Assembly (NCBI GenBank): GCA_039621445.1
Contig: CP154956.1
Coordinates: 35,313,437 to 35,377,436, forward strand
Direction: 5' to 3'
DNA length: 64,000 nt
From: Euglena gracilis
Lineage: Eukaryota > Euglenida > Euglenophyceae > Euglenales
The notes under the pieces are model-generated. The model ran no database searches. It had not been told where the DNA came from and was given only the letters and a program-made list of their open reading frames with translations. Position 1 is the first letter of the stretch. Each line of letters opens with the position of its first letter. The position numbers and the translations under genes are program-made. Of the stretch, positions 33,391 to 44,383 are shown in pieces.

Positions 33391-34694
33391 CTGCGACGGG
33401 CCCCGTGTGCGCCTTGGGCGGCTGGAGCACCCCTCCCCCCCGAAACGCGGCCCGGGCCGGCTTTTTGGGTCGGGTGTGAAAATCCTGAACCTCCCCCCTC
33501 CCAACAGAAGCGCGGGGCCGGTACAAATCCGAAATTGTAGGATCAAAATCGAAGGCGGCAGTCCATAATAAACTCACCCTCAATTTTACGGGTAATCTGA
33601 AGAAAATTGACAAATTTCGGACAGGGAAGGTCCAAAATAAAAGCACACCCCCCAGAGCGAGAGGCACCGGTCTGTATGAGCACCCGCGCTTCACTCAGGG
33701 GGTTCTAAGGGGGTCTCATCTTTTGGTGGGAGTATTGTGTGCTTGTGTGCTTGTGTGCGTGCGTGTCTGCGTAAATGTACATGGCCTGCATCCATCTAAA
33801 TGAGTGAAAATGCATGTTGTTGTCGTTGTCGTCGCTGTTCTTGTCTTGTCGGCTGTTGACCTTGGTGCTGTTGCTGTTGTGGTGGTGGTGGTGGTGGTGG
33901 TGTGGTGGTTGTGTGGATGGGTGGGCTGGTGGGTGAGTGGGTAAAAATACGGGGTGGGAAGATGTGAAGCCTTCAAAAAGGTGTTTCTTTTGGATGGAGA
34001 ACGATAAAGATGAAGGTGAGATTGGTTCAAACAAAATTGGTGACGGGAAAAATGAGCGAAATTTTAGACATTTTTAACTTGCAAGTAAGCCGTTGGCTTC
34101 CTTCAAAAAGGCCTGAAATATTTGGGCACCTCCAGGAGAAGCAAAAAATAAATGGCTCAGAAAAATACTTTTTGGGTAATCCCAAAGGCTTGAAAACTGT
34201 GAAAACGTAGTAGAACATAATTCCCAACAACAAATATTGAAAGACAATAGCGATTCAAAAAGTTTGTTTGGATAGAAACAACACTATATTGAGCACCCAA
34301 ATGCTGAACATTATAAAAATGATTGATGTCCACAAAATCCTCAAAATGGCAATGTATCCTTGGTTGATTGTTCATTTTTGTGTGCAAGGGAACTGGACAG
34401 AGCTTCCAACCTGTCAGGCGACCAGGTTGCTGCAACCTCTGACCAGTGTGGATACAACACCCATGTTTGTGTTTGAGTTGCAAAATGTTTTCCTTCGGCA
34501 AAAAAGGGACGCACACACCCCCTGACCACCCGCCCACCTGCTCACCCACCCACCCATCTGCCAGACATCTTTTTAAGGCCCCTGTCGCACACATGGCAGG
34601 TTGATTTGTGGCCTAATTGTCCCTCAGGACGGAATGATGTTCACGGAACGAAAGTGTTTCCAGATCTTGAATGGGAACTTCCTGGGTGGGGAAT
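33391..34694. other. Intron-like stretch with a GGT tract
   Basis: A (GGT)n run sits at 33878-33905 and GCTTGTGTGCTTGTGTGCGT-type repeats at 33736-33770. No splice-bounded coding island. Confidence 0.4.
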
Positions 34695-34911
<217 letters not shown>

Positions 34912-34980
34912 GACCACCCCTAGGCCGACTCATGAAAGAGGCCGCAGTGGCCTTTTGGTTGCAATATTATTTTTGACTTA

Positions 34981-35295
34981 CCCCCCCCCCCCGGGAAATT
35001 GTCATGCCAAGAACCTATCAAGATGCCGCCCAGAAAACTATCAGGGTCCCCGTTACCCCCGTAAGCCTGTCAGTATAGGAAGTTGTCAGGGTCCCTGGTA
35101 CTGGCCAACCTGTCAAGGTCATTTTTTCATTGACATTCCCTTGAAATGCCCTACCTGGGAAACTGTCATGGTCCCACCTGGGAAACTGTCAGGGTCTTTG
35201 GTACCGGCCAACCTGTCATGATAGGAAGTTGTCAGGGTTCCCAGTACTGGCCAACCTGTCAGGTGGCATTTTTCCGGGGGGGGGGGGTGGGCAGG
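34981..35295. mobile_element. C/G-tract-tipped element, TA-flanked, with GTCAGGG repeats
   Basis: The left end C12-GGGAAATTGTC follows TA (34979-34980); the right end is CCGG-G-tract and is followed by TA at 35296-35297. Inside, GAAGTTGTCAGGG, ACTGGCCAACCTGTCA and CCTGGGAAACTGTC words recur several times. Confidence 0.7.
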
Positions 35296-35620
35296 TACTG
35301 CAAACCCTTATCCAGACACACGGAAGACACTGCCTGTCTCTAAAGAGTGAGTTTGCAAAAATCAAACCAAGCTGTGCCTTGTGATCCCCTTAATTCTGAC
35401 CAATTCCCCCATCATCCCCCCCAAGAGGGCCGTCTGAGGGTATTTCCCAAAAAAAATTTGGGCGCTTCGCACCGAAACCCGTATCCGGGCCTCTAGCCCG
35501 GGACCCCCGGGGGTCTTCTGAAAAAAAATAGAAGAAGAAGCCTGCCACCCAGGCACCAAAACACCCCACGAGCACAAAAACCTACCTGCTTGTTGGAGCA
35601 CCGGGGTACGCTGCGTCCAC
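35296..35620. other. Intron, nothing recognised
   Basis: A C/G-run block around 35490-35520 next to GAAGAAGAAGCCTG resembles the ends of the hAT-type MITEs but has no opposite end or target duplication. Confidence 0.35.
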
Positions 35621-35653
35621 CTGCCCATAACCAAAGATGCTGTGGAGGAGCTG
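35621..35653 (-). CDS. Micro-exon, SMPD4-like gene (key motif)
   Basis: A strong acceptor TTTCTTCCAG and donor GGGCAG|GTGGAC define a 33-nt exon, 11 codons in phase 0: QLLHSIFGYGQ. The SIFG motif matches the conserved N-terminal LV-SIFG block of SMPD4 proteins, again upstream of the NP block. The reading frame is also open just before the acceptor, so a longer exon to about 35690 is possible. Confidence 0.6.
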
Positions 35654-36129
35654 CTGGAAGAAAGCGCTTGGGGCCAGGGTGTCTGGGAGATCCGCCCCTC
35701 TCCAGCTCCATCCCTAACTCAAAAAGAAGAGTGCCCAAATATCAGACCCGCTGACGGCACAAAGCGCTGCGGACGATGGAATTACCTGAAACATTTCCCC
35801 AAAATACCGATTTCATGAAAATTTCACTCCAGGAAAATGATCCAATTTCTGATTTGGGCCATCCAGACTAAAAAAAATTGCCACATTGAAAAACGATCAT
35901 TTTCGGGCAGTGTGGCGCCGGAGAAAGCCTTCCTCTGGCCTGGGCTTCCTCATACATCGTCCCACCTTGCCCCACACCAGGTGGCCCACCCATTCCCAAG
36001 CGTCACAATTCCTCGGAGCCTGGCCCAGGTCTGAGTTCTGGGTCTGTTGTTGGGCGCATGTCTGGAGGGGCTGTGTTTCCCAGCGTTTTCCGCGGTGGGC
36101 CGTCAACACCGAAAGGCCCTGCTCTGGAC

Positions 36130-36239
36130 GAAGAGGCTGACGATGGCTTCGCTGGTGGCGTCGAGGCGGTCGTGGGGGGTGGCGGGCAGGACCACCCGGT
36201 CGAACACCCCCACTGCGAGGAAGCCAGCAGTGCGTTCCT
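36130..36239 (-). CDS. Exon of an unrecognised gene
   Basis: Acceptor GCGTGCCAG and donor CTCTTC|GTCCAG bound 110 nt reading ERTAGFLAVGVFDRVVLPAT then PHDRLDATSEAIVSLF. It is clearly coding by codon bias. It may be the N-terminal part of the SMPD4-like gene or the end of a separate gene; nothing decides this. Confidence 0.65.
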
Positions 36240-36365
36240 CTGGCACGCCACTGAACAGCAGGGCTTGCATACCCCACGCCCCCCCCCCCCCCCGGGGAAG
36301 GCGTCCCTGACAAATTAGGCCATTAAAGCCCAGAGGACAACTTCCTGGCAGTATGGGCAGGGATG

Positions 36366-36490
36366 GGTTTAAACACCGACAGGTTTAAATACCGGTAATT
36401 TAAATACCGACGGGTTTAAATACTGATGGGTTTACATACCGATGGGCTTAAATACCGATGGGTTTACATACCGACGGGTTTTAAATACTG
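36366..36490. repeat. Tandem repeat GGGTTTAAATACCGAC
   Basis: About seven degenerate 16-18-bp units (variants with TTTACATACCGATG) lie between two C/G-tract element ends. Confidence 0.85.
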
Positions 36491-36633
36491 ACCCCCCCCC
36501 CAAGAAACTGTCACCTGTCCAGTCACAAGTCAGTGGGGACAGAGGTAGGTGACAGGTCCCATAGTGACAGGCCAGCGAGGACGGGGCTTAGGTGACAATT
36601 TCCCGGGGAGGAGAGTTTCCCGGGGGGGGGGTA
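36489..36633. mobile_element. C/G-tract-tipped element remnant
   Basis: C10-AAGAAACTGTC at the left and GAGTTTCCC-G-tract followed by TA at the right repeat the terminal pattern of 31135-31951. Confidence 0.55.
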
Positions 36634-37063
36634 GGTGGGAGGAAAGAGGGGGAACAAGCTGACCAACCCCAGGAGGGGAGTGGGACTTTGGGTCACGTCG
36701 GAGAATGCCTTCCAACTAGGGACCCACTTTCAAAGGGGATTCACGCGAGGCAGACCCTGGGGGGGGCAAATTGTGTGCGGAAATGAAGGATTGGGATTGA
36801 AGGAAGGATGGACTTCCCCCGGGTGCGAGCTGCAGAGGGGCGAGAAATGGGCACACCCTGGACGAATTGGTTGTCACCGTTGGAGCCATTAAATTAAACA
36901 GTTTGGGTGGGGAGGGGGGGGAGCCAGCCTCTGGGTGGAAAAATAAACTGCGGCAGCTGTTTGTGTTGATGGGGCAAACAAAACAAACAAAATGACACGC
37001 ACGCACGGTAGATATCTGCCAAGCACGGTGGGAGGGTTTGCGGCGGCGGGGGTGGGGGCATAC

Positions 37064-37105
37064 AAAGCTGGTCGCACGCGCGGAGGGCATCGTCCAGCCT
37101 CACCT
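37064..37105 (-). CDS. Small exon (candidate)
   Basis: Acceptor CACCCGGCAG and donor CTTT|GTATGC would give VRLDDALRACDQL. The open frame extends back to MALDCLHPAE, where an excellent donor consensus AG|GTGAGG also occurs, so the exon may lie on either side of it. Confidence 0.4.
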
Positions 37106-39507
37106 CTGCCGGGTGGAGGCAGTCCAGCGCCATGCGTCACAATGGGGCGTGCGGGGCACCCAGCGCGGGCGGCGTCTGGGCGGAGGCACGGGGAAGGGCA
37201 ACCATCCCCCCCCCCCCCCCCCCACTCCCATTCCCCATGCCAGCCAACTGATTGCCATTACCAAGCGAGGAGCTTGTTCCGGAGCATTTCATTGGCTGGC
37301 CGCTTCCCTGTCACCATGCTGCGCAAACACCTGATTGCAAGTCGGAAGAGGCATCGGGCACCAAAACCCTGGGCTGCATGCTTGGGTAAAAAACGTGCTA
37401 TGGCCTTCTTTACCCGCAGGCCGGGAAAGTCCCTGGTTTGCTGATTCCATCTGTGAGACGAAGGGGTGGGGAACGGCGCCGGGGAATTTCTGCCGCTGGT
37501 GAATGGCTTGGATTCATTCCATTCTCGGGCGAGCAGGACTTCCGAAAAGCCGGGATGCGCACGGGCGTCTGGTCCGAATGAAAAGCCGCCCGATCGAATC
37601 AAAATGGACAGCATTCTGGGAGAGGAGTACTCGCAGAGGGGAAGAGGTCAGGGGGGGGGGGTAGGCGAGTCAGCGGCTCAGTCAAACGGTTTGGACTTGG
37701 GGTAGCCGGCCGACCAGGGACCAGGGAAACTGTGGTCATGTTGGACATTTCGAACATATTGAGCAGTTTGTGTGTGGGGGGGGGGCGTCTGGGTTGCAGA
37801 GCCAGAAGAGTCCCCCAAGCAAAGACCAGAAATGCATCTCAATGAATGCCAGGACAAAAAGTAATGCGGCACAGCAGGCCAGGAAAACGTGCCATTTGTT
37901 GGAAGTTGAAAAATCTTTTTTTTTGAGTTGCTCAAGAAGAACGACTCTACCTACATTAAAGCTTCACTGAAAAGACGGGGGGTTGAGAAGACAGCAGGCA
38001 CATCCCCGCTTGCTGTGCTAGACAAGCACCCTGGTCAGACTGGAACCCAATACTCTGTTGTCTGTGACACACTGGCCGGGGGTCGGGGTTCTCATAGTTC
38101 ACCTATTGTTTCTGCTGCATTTGCCTGAACGTCGGGAGGGGAATCCTTCTCTGGAGGGGCAGGGCAATGCTGCCCAGTCGGCCAGCTGGCTGGTCGGGGA
38201 GGCATGCGACGGATACGTGACAGGTGTGTGACATGCGTGGCATACGTGACATGCGTGACACACGCGTGCGACAAAGTCAGGAGGGAGGGAGGGTGGGGGC
38301 TGCTGTGTACCGCGTTCGACGACGGCGTGGTGGGCTGAGGTCAGCGTGGCGGCCGGGGTTTCAGCCTGAAAGTCCCTCGAACTGTCCCGGCCTCTGAATG
38401 AGCATCCTCCCCAATGTGCAGGACTGAGTGTGCCAAAATGCGAGGGACAGTGCTGGGCCTGTGCGATACCGAGTGCATTGAATGCACAGAAGGTAAACTG
38501 CCAAACGAATAAGCAGACACCCCCAAGGAGGACAAAGAGGGTAGCCCTTCCAAAGGCGGGGGGGGAGCAGAATAAATGCAGCATGGAGCCTCAAAAAATG
38601 AACCAAAAATAATCACAAAAACAACACAAAAACATACAAAACGTTGCCTGGGAAATGGAGATGTAAAATAATGAGGTAATGTAAATAAAGAAGGCAATGA
38701 AAATACTTACTATAACAAGGACAATAAAAATAATGACGGAATGAAAATAATGGAGACAAAAAATGCAATGAAGGTTAAGAGGTGATGACGGAGGCAATGA
38801 TCTTGGTACAACCAAAGAAACACCCAAAATAAGATTTTTGTGCTTTAAAGAACATGCTGATCCCAAAATGTCCATTTCCCTAAAAAATCATAAAAACAAT
38901 TCAGAAAAAACGTTGTAACAGTGGAAAATCTGGCCCAAAAATATGCAGATTTTCTCAGTCGAAACCACTCTTCAGCAGAATTTGAAACTCTCTCTCACAA
39001 AAACCCACATAATTTGCCGAAAAACAAACACGAAAACACCTGCTTAAAAAATTTCGTTTACCCACCCTTCTGCCAAGAGGCCTGAATGTCTCCTTGGGTT
39101 GGGGGGTTCTGCGCTCGTGTGGTGAAGCCCTTTTGGGTCGAAGGGGCCTTCGCCGTGGGGCGGCCCATGGCCCCATAGGTGTGCTGCAACTCGACCAGTG
39201 CGGTCCCGGCCATCGGTTTGCTCAGTGTTTGGGCAGTGTGTGGGGGAACGGGCTTTGCCGAAAAGGAGCGGGAGATTCAGTGTGGAAGTCGGGCGGAGCA
39301 AGAGCTGGTGGAAGTTGGAAGTTCTCGAATGCATTCAGATGGTTGTTTTTTGAGTTCTTGATATTTTTTTTGAGCCGATTTTGGACACCCAGTTAGCCCT
39401 GCCCTGATTTTTTGCCCCGCTCATCACCGTGTGCAGACGAGTGTGGCACAACCAGACCCCCCCCCCCCCGTCATTGGCGATTGGCCTCCTCAGCAGTCGC
39501 CTCAAAC
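37106..39507. other. Intron-like, no exon recognised
   Basis: The left half is GC-rich; 38600-39060 is AT-rich and purine-rich. ATGTGTGACATGCG-like words repeat at 38218-38270. Nothing coding can be supported. Confidence 0.4.
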
Positions 39508-39650
39508 CGACCGCCTGGCGCAGTCCTGCCGGGCGGCCAGGGCGGCCAAGTGCGCCGCTGGGTCGGGGCGGTCCTGCGTGGCCAGTACCGTGTGGATGGC
39601 GGCGGCGTGGCTCTTCGTCGGGGGACGCCCCGCCGCCCCTCCCGGCCCCG
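39508..39650 (-). CDS. Exon of an unrecognised gene
   Basis: With donor GGTCG|GTTTGA the frame reads HAAAIHTVLATQDRPDPAAH then LAALAARQDCARRS. The right limit is approximate. Ala-rich helical sequence; no family recognised. Confidence 0.5.
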
Positions 39651-39936
39651 GCCCGGCCAGGCCCCGGACCCCGGAGCAGGCAAGCCCGCTGTGCGTGAAG
39701 CGAAATGGCTTTTCTCCCGCCCCGACTGCCCGCGGCCGTGTGTGTATGTCAGACCCGGCCGCCAACAGGGGCGAACACATTCCCGTCGTTCTGGGTGATG
39801 TGTGAATCAGCCCCAACCCCGGGCGTGTTGCCCCCGCCCCCAGCGTCGGCTCCCAATTGTCCCCAATTTGACCCGAACGCATCCCGAGGGTTGCCCAGGG
39901 TGGGGGGGGGGCGCACTCTCGGGGTTGCCCCAACAC

Positions 39937-40034
39937 AGCTCTCTCGTGGCACTGTCGGAGCACAGCACGGCGCCCAGCGGCGGGGCGGGCAGGGGCAGGT
40001 TGCGCACCGCGGCGTGGACCTTGCCGGGGTGGGG
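39937..40034 (-). CDS. Exon of an unrecognised gene
   Basis: Acceptor CCGTGGCAG and donor GAGCT|GTGTTG enclose 98 nt reading PHPGKVHAAVRNLPLPAPPL then GAVLCSDSATRE. Good coding bias; no family recognised. Confidence 0.55.
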
Positions 40035-40284
40035 CTGCCACGGCCGGCTGGGGCGCACCAGTTGCGTGTGGTCCGCGGGAGGCGGGAGGCGGGGGCGGTC
40101 GGCGTGGGGGGCGGGGGTGGTGCGGGGAGGCGGGGCCTGGGCTGTCCGCCGGAGAGGTTGGCCTGGGGGTGTGGGGGGGGGGCATGGGGGGTGACAAGGG
40201 GAGTGCATGTCCCCACAGCCCTGGAATGACACCAGAGTTGCTCACCCGGCTGGGGGGAGCAACAAATGTGCGGGGGTGCCTGGC

Positions 40285-40375
40285 CACTCACCACACAAAC
40301 TGGGCGAGAAGCGAAGTTGGCGCCGGCCATAAACAGACAAGAAGCCTTAGTGCAACGAGGGGGGAGGGGCACTCA
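40285..40375. repeat. Dispersed repeat, copy also at 55165-55262
   Basis: CACCACACAAACTGGGC, AGAAGCGAA and GCGCCGGCCATAAAC followed by AAGAAGCCT occur in the same order at both places. Confidence 0.8.
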
Positions 40376-40599
40376 TTGCGGGTGTGTTTGGAGAGCGCTC
40401 TTCGAAGACCGGGAGTCCCGATGGACAACGGAGGGAGGGTAGCGGCAGAGCAGGAAGTTGTCTTCCCCCCCCCCCGTTTTCCAAGGTGGGCAATGTTCCA
40501 GGAATGTCCGTTGACACAGGGGGGTGTAAATGACGCTTTTTTGGCACAATGCGTTTTTGTCACGATGCTTCAATGAAAACGGCAAGTAATATCCTGTAC

Positions 40600-41598
40600 A
40601 GGGGTTTTCTTAAGGACCCGGGGGGGGGGGTCCAGCCTCCGGCTGGCAAAAGGCTGCTGGCTGGACCCCCCCCCGGGGGTATAGTATTGTTTTGGGGCAC
40701 TCAAATTCTCATTCGTGATTCTTCGGAATTTTTCGGGATTTTCGTGCCACGAAGAAATCATCCGGTTGGTCCATTTGAGCAATTTCAACCTTTTTTCATT
40801 GAAAATGGTGTGGATTTATCACCCCGTGCCATCTGAGTTTTGGCGCACATGACCGTTTGTCCCGGCCAGAGGGACAAAGCACAAAAAAATAACAGTACAT
40901 AAACACACTACATAATTAGCAATAATATGACATGCAATTCACCACATCTCATCCCAGATTAATAACCTCAAAACCTTGGGAAAAATCAGACATCCTTTGG
41001 TTGACTTGCTCTTGTGTCATACTTCCACCATGTTTCCAAGTTCGCTCTGTTTCATTACTTGCACCGCAGTTGTTGCACACCATCAGAAGATGGCATGACT
41101 ACAAAGCGCGAACGAAACAAAAAGTCAGCTGCCAAAAGAAAAAAGTCACCGTCCGGAAAAAAACTCATTCGTGATATGTATTTCGTGCCTTTTGGGAAAG
41201 CTCCATTTTTTTTGGCACTGCGTGAAAGGGAGGCAATCCCTGCCCCTTCCCCCTCCGCCACCCCCCGGGGTCTTCTGTGCCAAAAGAAACCTGGGGCTGT
41301 TGACACGGGGTATGTTACAACGAAACGACGTCTTGGATGAGGAGGGATGGCACTCGCCGTATGCAATCGCTTGGGATAGGGGCGGCGGGGGCAGGCGTCT
41401 CCGGGGCGAGGCGAGGGGCGGCAGGAAGGGCTGGGAGGTCGGGGCCGTGGACGGACCGCGCCAGTGGGGTTGGGGCGACCGCTGCCGGCCGGGGGCTGAC
41501 AGGCTCTGGGCCCGGCTGGCAAGGGGGGGGGGGCTTTGCTGGTGGCAGGAAAAGGGGACTGGCATTGCTGACCAATCACCCCGTCCCCATATCCCCAT
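40600..41598. other. Intron-like stretch with one GC-rich block
   Basis: CAGGGGTTTTCTTAAG at 40599-40614 resembles the left end of the MITE at 41599 but lacks a partner end. The GC-rich block 41380-41525 gives only proline-rich frames on the minus strand; it could be an exon but I cannot define it. Confidence 0.35.
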
Positions 41599-41837
41599 CA
41601 GGGGTTTTTTTAAGACGGGGGGGGGGGGAGGGGGGGGGTCCCCCCCACCCACAAAAAATGGCCGAAAAAACGCGAAAAGTGCTAAAAATAGAATTTTTTC
41701 GGCGCCTGCGGCGCCAAAAAGTATATCCCACCCCCCTCCGGGGGGACCCCCCCGGGGGGGGGGGAGGGGGTCCGGCGGACCCACCCACCCTACCCCCCCC
41801 GTCCCCCCCCGGGGGTCCAAACTTAAAAAAATCCCTG
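41599..41837. mobile_element. hAT-type MITE, TSD ATCCCCAT
   Basis: Termini CAGGGGTTTTTTTAAG and CTTAAAAAAATCCCTG (one mismatch in the inverted repeat) are flanked by ATCCCCAT at 41591-41598 and 41838-41845. The interior GGCGCCTGCGGCGCC hairpin beside AAAAAGTATA and C/G runs matches the MITE at 9239-9528 in opposite orientation. Confidence 0.92.
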
Positions 41838-42003
41838 ATCCCCATACCACCCCCTGGGGTGGGAAGTTGGCTTCAGCCAAATTGGCGGGGACAGCGGGCG
41901 ACATACATTTAGTAATTATGAGTATACATAAAGATATGCGCACAGCGTGTGACTGTGTGGGTCGGTGGGTGTGGGGTGGAGGTGGCCGGGGCCCAGCGGG
42001 GAC

Positions 42004-42065
42004 CAGGCCGTGAGCGGCTCCGCGGACAAAATGGTGCGCAGCATGTCCACCTCCGAGGCAATGGA
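42004..42065 (-). CDS. Exon of an unrecognised gene
   Basis: Acceptor CCCGCCAG and donor GCCTG|GTCCCC bound 62 nt reading SIASEVDMLRTILSAEPLTA. Clean coding bias; family unknown. Confidence 0.6.
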
Positions 42066-42729
42066 CTGGCGGGGCCCTCGGGCAGAATGGGGGCTTGGCC
42101 TTCCCGCCCCCTGCGGCCACTGTCACCCACCGCCCATGACTCCAGGCCAAACCATTCCCGACCGACTCCCTCCCGAGGGGAGAGGGGGGTCACTTTCCAC
42201 TTTCGAATAGCCAAACTGCCACCTTTCAGAAACCGATCGCCTGCCCCCCCCCCCCCCCAGGGATTGGTCACTCTCGTCAATTCGGTCAGTCAATATGGCG
42301 AAAATTAACGAATTTTGGCCAGAACCACAAAAGAACAACAACAACTTCCGAACCGTTGGCACTGGCAGGGCCACTTTCACCAGTCCTTCCGACCCCCCCC
42401 CCCCCGGCAGTCACCCCCCCAAGGGGGGGGGGAGGTGGGGTCAGTTTTTATCGCTTAAACCTGGGACATTTGGTGGAGACTTTTTTTTGCAAAAGAGCAT
42501 AATCAATGCAAATACACCCTCACCCCCACACCGTGGAACAAAAACCTCCCAAATTGGCTGCTCCGAGAGGAGAGGGGGTATGTCGCTATCGGAGGGGGCC
42601 TGCCTCCGGGCCGCCCCGCCCCGGGCCGGGCTGGGCCGGGCCGCCAGCACACACCTTCGGAGCAATTGCTGTGATGCTTCCTTAAGCCCGATGCGATGGT
42701 TGTCTCGCTGATCGGGGTGACAGTCCCAC

Positions 42730-42889
42730 CGTCAGCCCTGAGGGCCGGTGGAACTCGGCGGGCGTCCCAGTGCGGCTGGCCAGGCTGCTGAAGCCCTGGG
42801 GCCGGAGCAGCTCAGCCTGGGCGGCCTCCTCAATGCGGCCAAGCAGCCCCCACGCCAAAGCCCGGGCAGAGGTCGACAGGCCCCCCCCT
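42730..42889 (-). CDS. Exon of an unrecognised gene
   Basis: Acceptor GCAACCGCAG and donor GACG|GTGGGA bound 160 nt reading [20 protein letters not shown] then [20 protein letters not shown] and RPSGLT. The acceptor lies just beside the (GT)n tract at 42900, which on the minus strand is the (CA)n end of the intron. Confidence 0.6.
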
Positions 42890-42899
42890 CTGCGGTTGC

Positions 42900-42926
42900 A
42901 TGTGTGCGCACGTGTGCATGTGTGTG

Positions 42927-42966
<40 letters not shown>

Positions 42967-43007
42967 TGTGTGTGTGTGCGTGTGTGTGTGTGTGTGTGTG
43001 CGTGTGC

Positions 43008-43042
<35 letters not shown>

Positions 43043-43200
43043 TGTGGGTGGGTGGGTGGGTTGGTGTGTGTGGGTGTGTGGGTGGGTGGGTTGTTGTGTG
43101 TGGGTGTGTGGGTGTGTGGGTGGGTGGGTGGGTGGGTGTGTGGGGGTGGGCGGGTGTGGGTGGGTGGGTGGGTGGGTTGGGTGGGGGGTTGTGGGTGGGT
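42900..43200. repeat. (GT)n/(GCGT)n/(GGGT)n microsatellite
   Basis: Alternating GT, GTGC and GTGGG repeats. It is the only large tract with GT on the plus strand except that at 63768. Confidence 0.95.
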
Positions 43201-43257
43201 GTGTGCGCTGCCGTTGGGTGGGGTGCAAGCACCTCCAGACACATGGGATTTTGGTGG

Positions 43258-43321
43258 TGTTGTCGGGATTTGTCGGGATTTGTCGGGATTTGTCAGGATT
43301 TGTCGGGATTTGTCGGGATTT
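43258..43321. repeat. 10-bp tandem repeat TTTGTCGGGA
   Basis: Six copies, one with an A substitution. The same unit forms the array 46911-47030, on the other side of the composite element. Confidence 0.9.
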
Positions 43322-43811
43322 GAACACTGGAGGTGGGGTCCCGCCCACACAAATAAGGGGGCATCAGAGCAAAGCAACAAAGCGCACAAAGAGACGTTGG
43401 ATCCACGAAGCCTTGCCCATGAATCGGGTTTCAACCAGTGATTTCAAACAATCCTTTGATCAGGTAAATGAATGCTAAGGCTTGCAGAGTATCATCACTC
43501 ATGTTCAGACGGTCAGATGTTAAGATATGGCCTATTTTCGAAAAAGTTCGCTGAGCTTGAGCTGCAGATCGTGGGGAGAGCAAATACGCAATGGCCACTG
43601 GTGTGAGGGAGAGGGGGACTAAAAATGCATTTTCATTGCACCTTGTCAAAGAACCAGGGAAAAAATATAAAAGATCAAAACGTGCAAAGATAAAATAGCA
43701 ACCGGTCTGGGAAAGAAACATTCCACATTTTCATAATAAAAAAAAGTGAAAAAAAAGCAAAATGACGAAATGCAACCTGTATGATGATTGGATTTGGTGT
43801 GAAGACATTTG
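43322..43811. other. AT-rich flank, no gene seen
   Basis: A minus-strand 96-codon frame (43431-43721) has no recognisable features. The stretch is the left flank of the composite element. Confidence 0.4.
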
Positions 43812-43835
43812 GTGTTGTACTGGGAGGGTTATGCT

Positions 43836-44217
43836 AGGAGGATGCTCCGTAGGAGGATGCTCATGAGCATCCTTGAGTGTCGCTCGAGGATGCTCATGAG
43901 CATCCTCGAGCGTCGCTCGAGGATGCTCATGAGCATCCTCGAGCATGCTTAAGGATGCTCATGAGCATCCTCGAGCATGCTCAAGGATGCTCATGAGCAT
44001 CCTCGAGTGCCACTCGAGGATGCTCATGAGCATCCTCGAGTGTCGTCGGAGGTCGTTGGTGGTCGCTCAAGGATGCTCATGAGCATCCTCGAGTGACACT
44101 CAAGGATGCTCATGAGCATCCTCGAGTGTTCTCGGAGGTCGTTCGAGGTCGCTCAAGGATGCTCATGAGCATCCTCGAGTGACGCTCGAGGATGCTCATG
44201 AGCATCCTCCTACTGTC
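43836..44217. repeat. Left palindrome array of element 1
   Basis: About nine copies of the palindrome GGATGCTCATGAGCATCC alternate with GAGCGTCGCTC-type linkers. The array itself is bounded by GTAGGAGGATGC and its inverse GCATCCTCCTAC. Confidence 0.95.
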
Positions 44218-44383
44218 GTGGAAACATGTATCACGAGGCCGAATGGAGGAAAGTTCAGATTGCTGGTAGGATGTGCACTAGAAAGGCATGCAACAGAACT
44301 GCGCAGATGAAGCTCATTGTGCAACGTTTGACAGCCTTTGGCTATGGCTCTGTGTGAGGGGGTACAAAAGTGTATGATGATCT

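Noticed and set aside
41337-41912. 191-codon plus-strand frame
   Set aside because: It crosses a MITE of C and G runs; open only because of composition.
43836-44217. CRISPR array
   Set aside because: Units are palindromes with short linkers that are variants of one another, not unique spacers, and the genome is eukaryotic.
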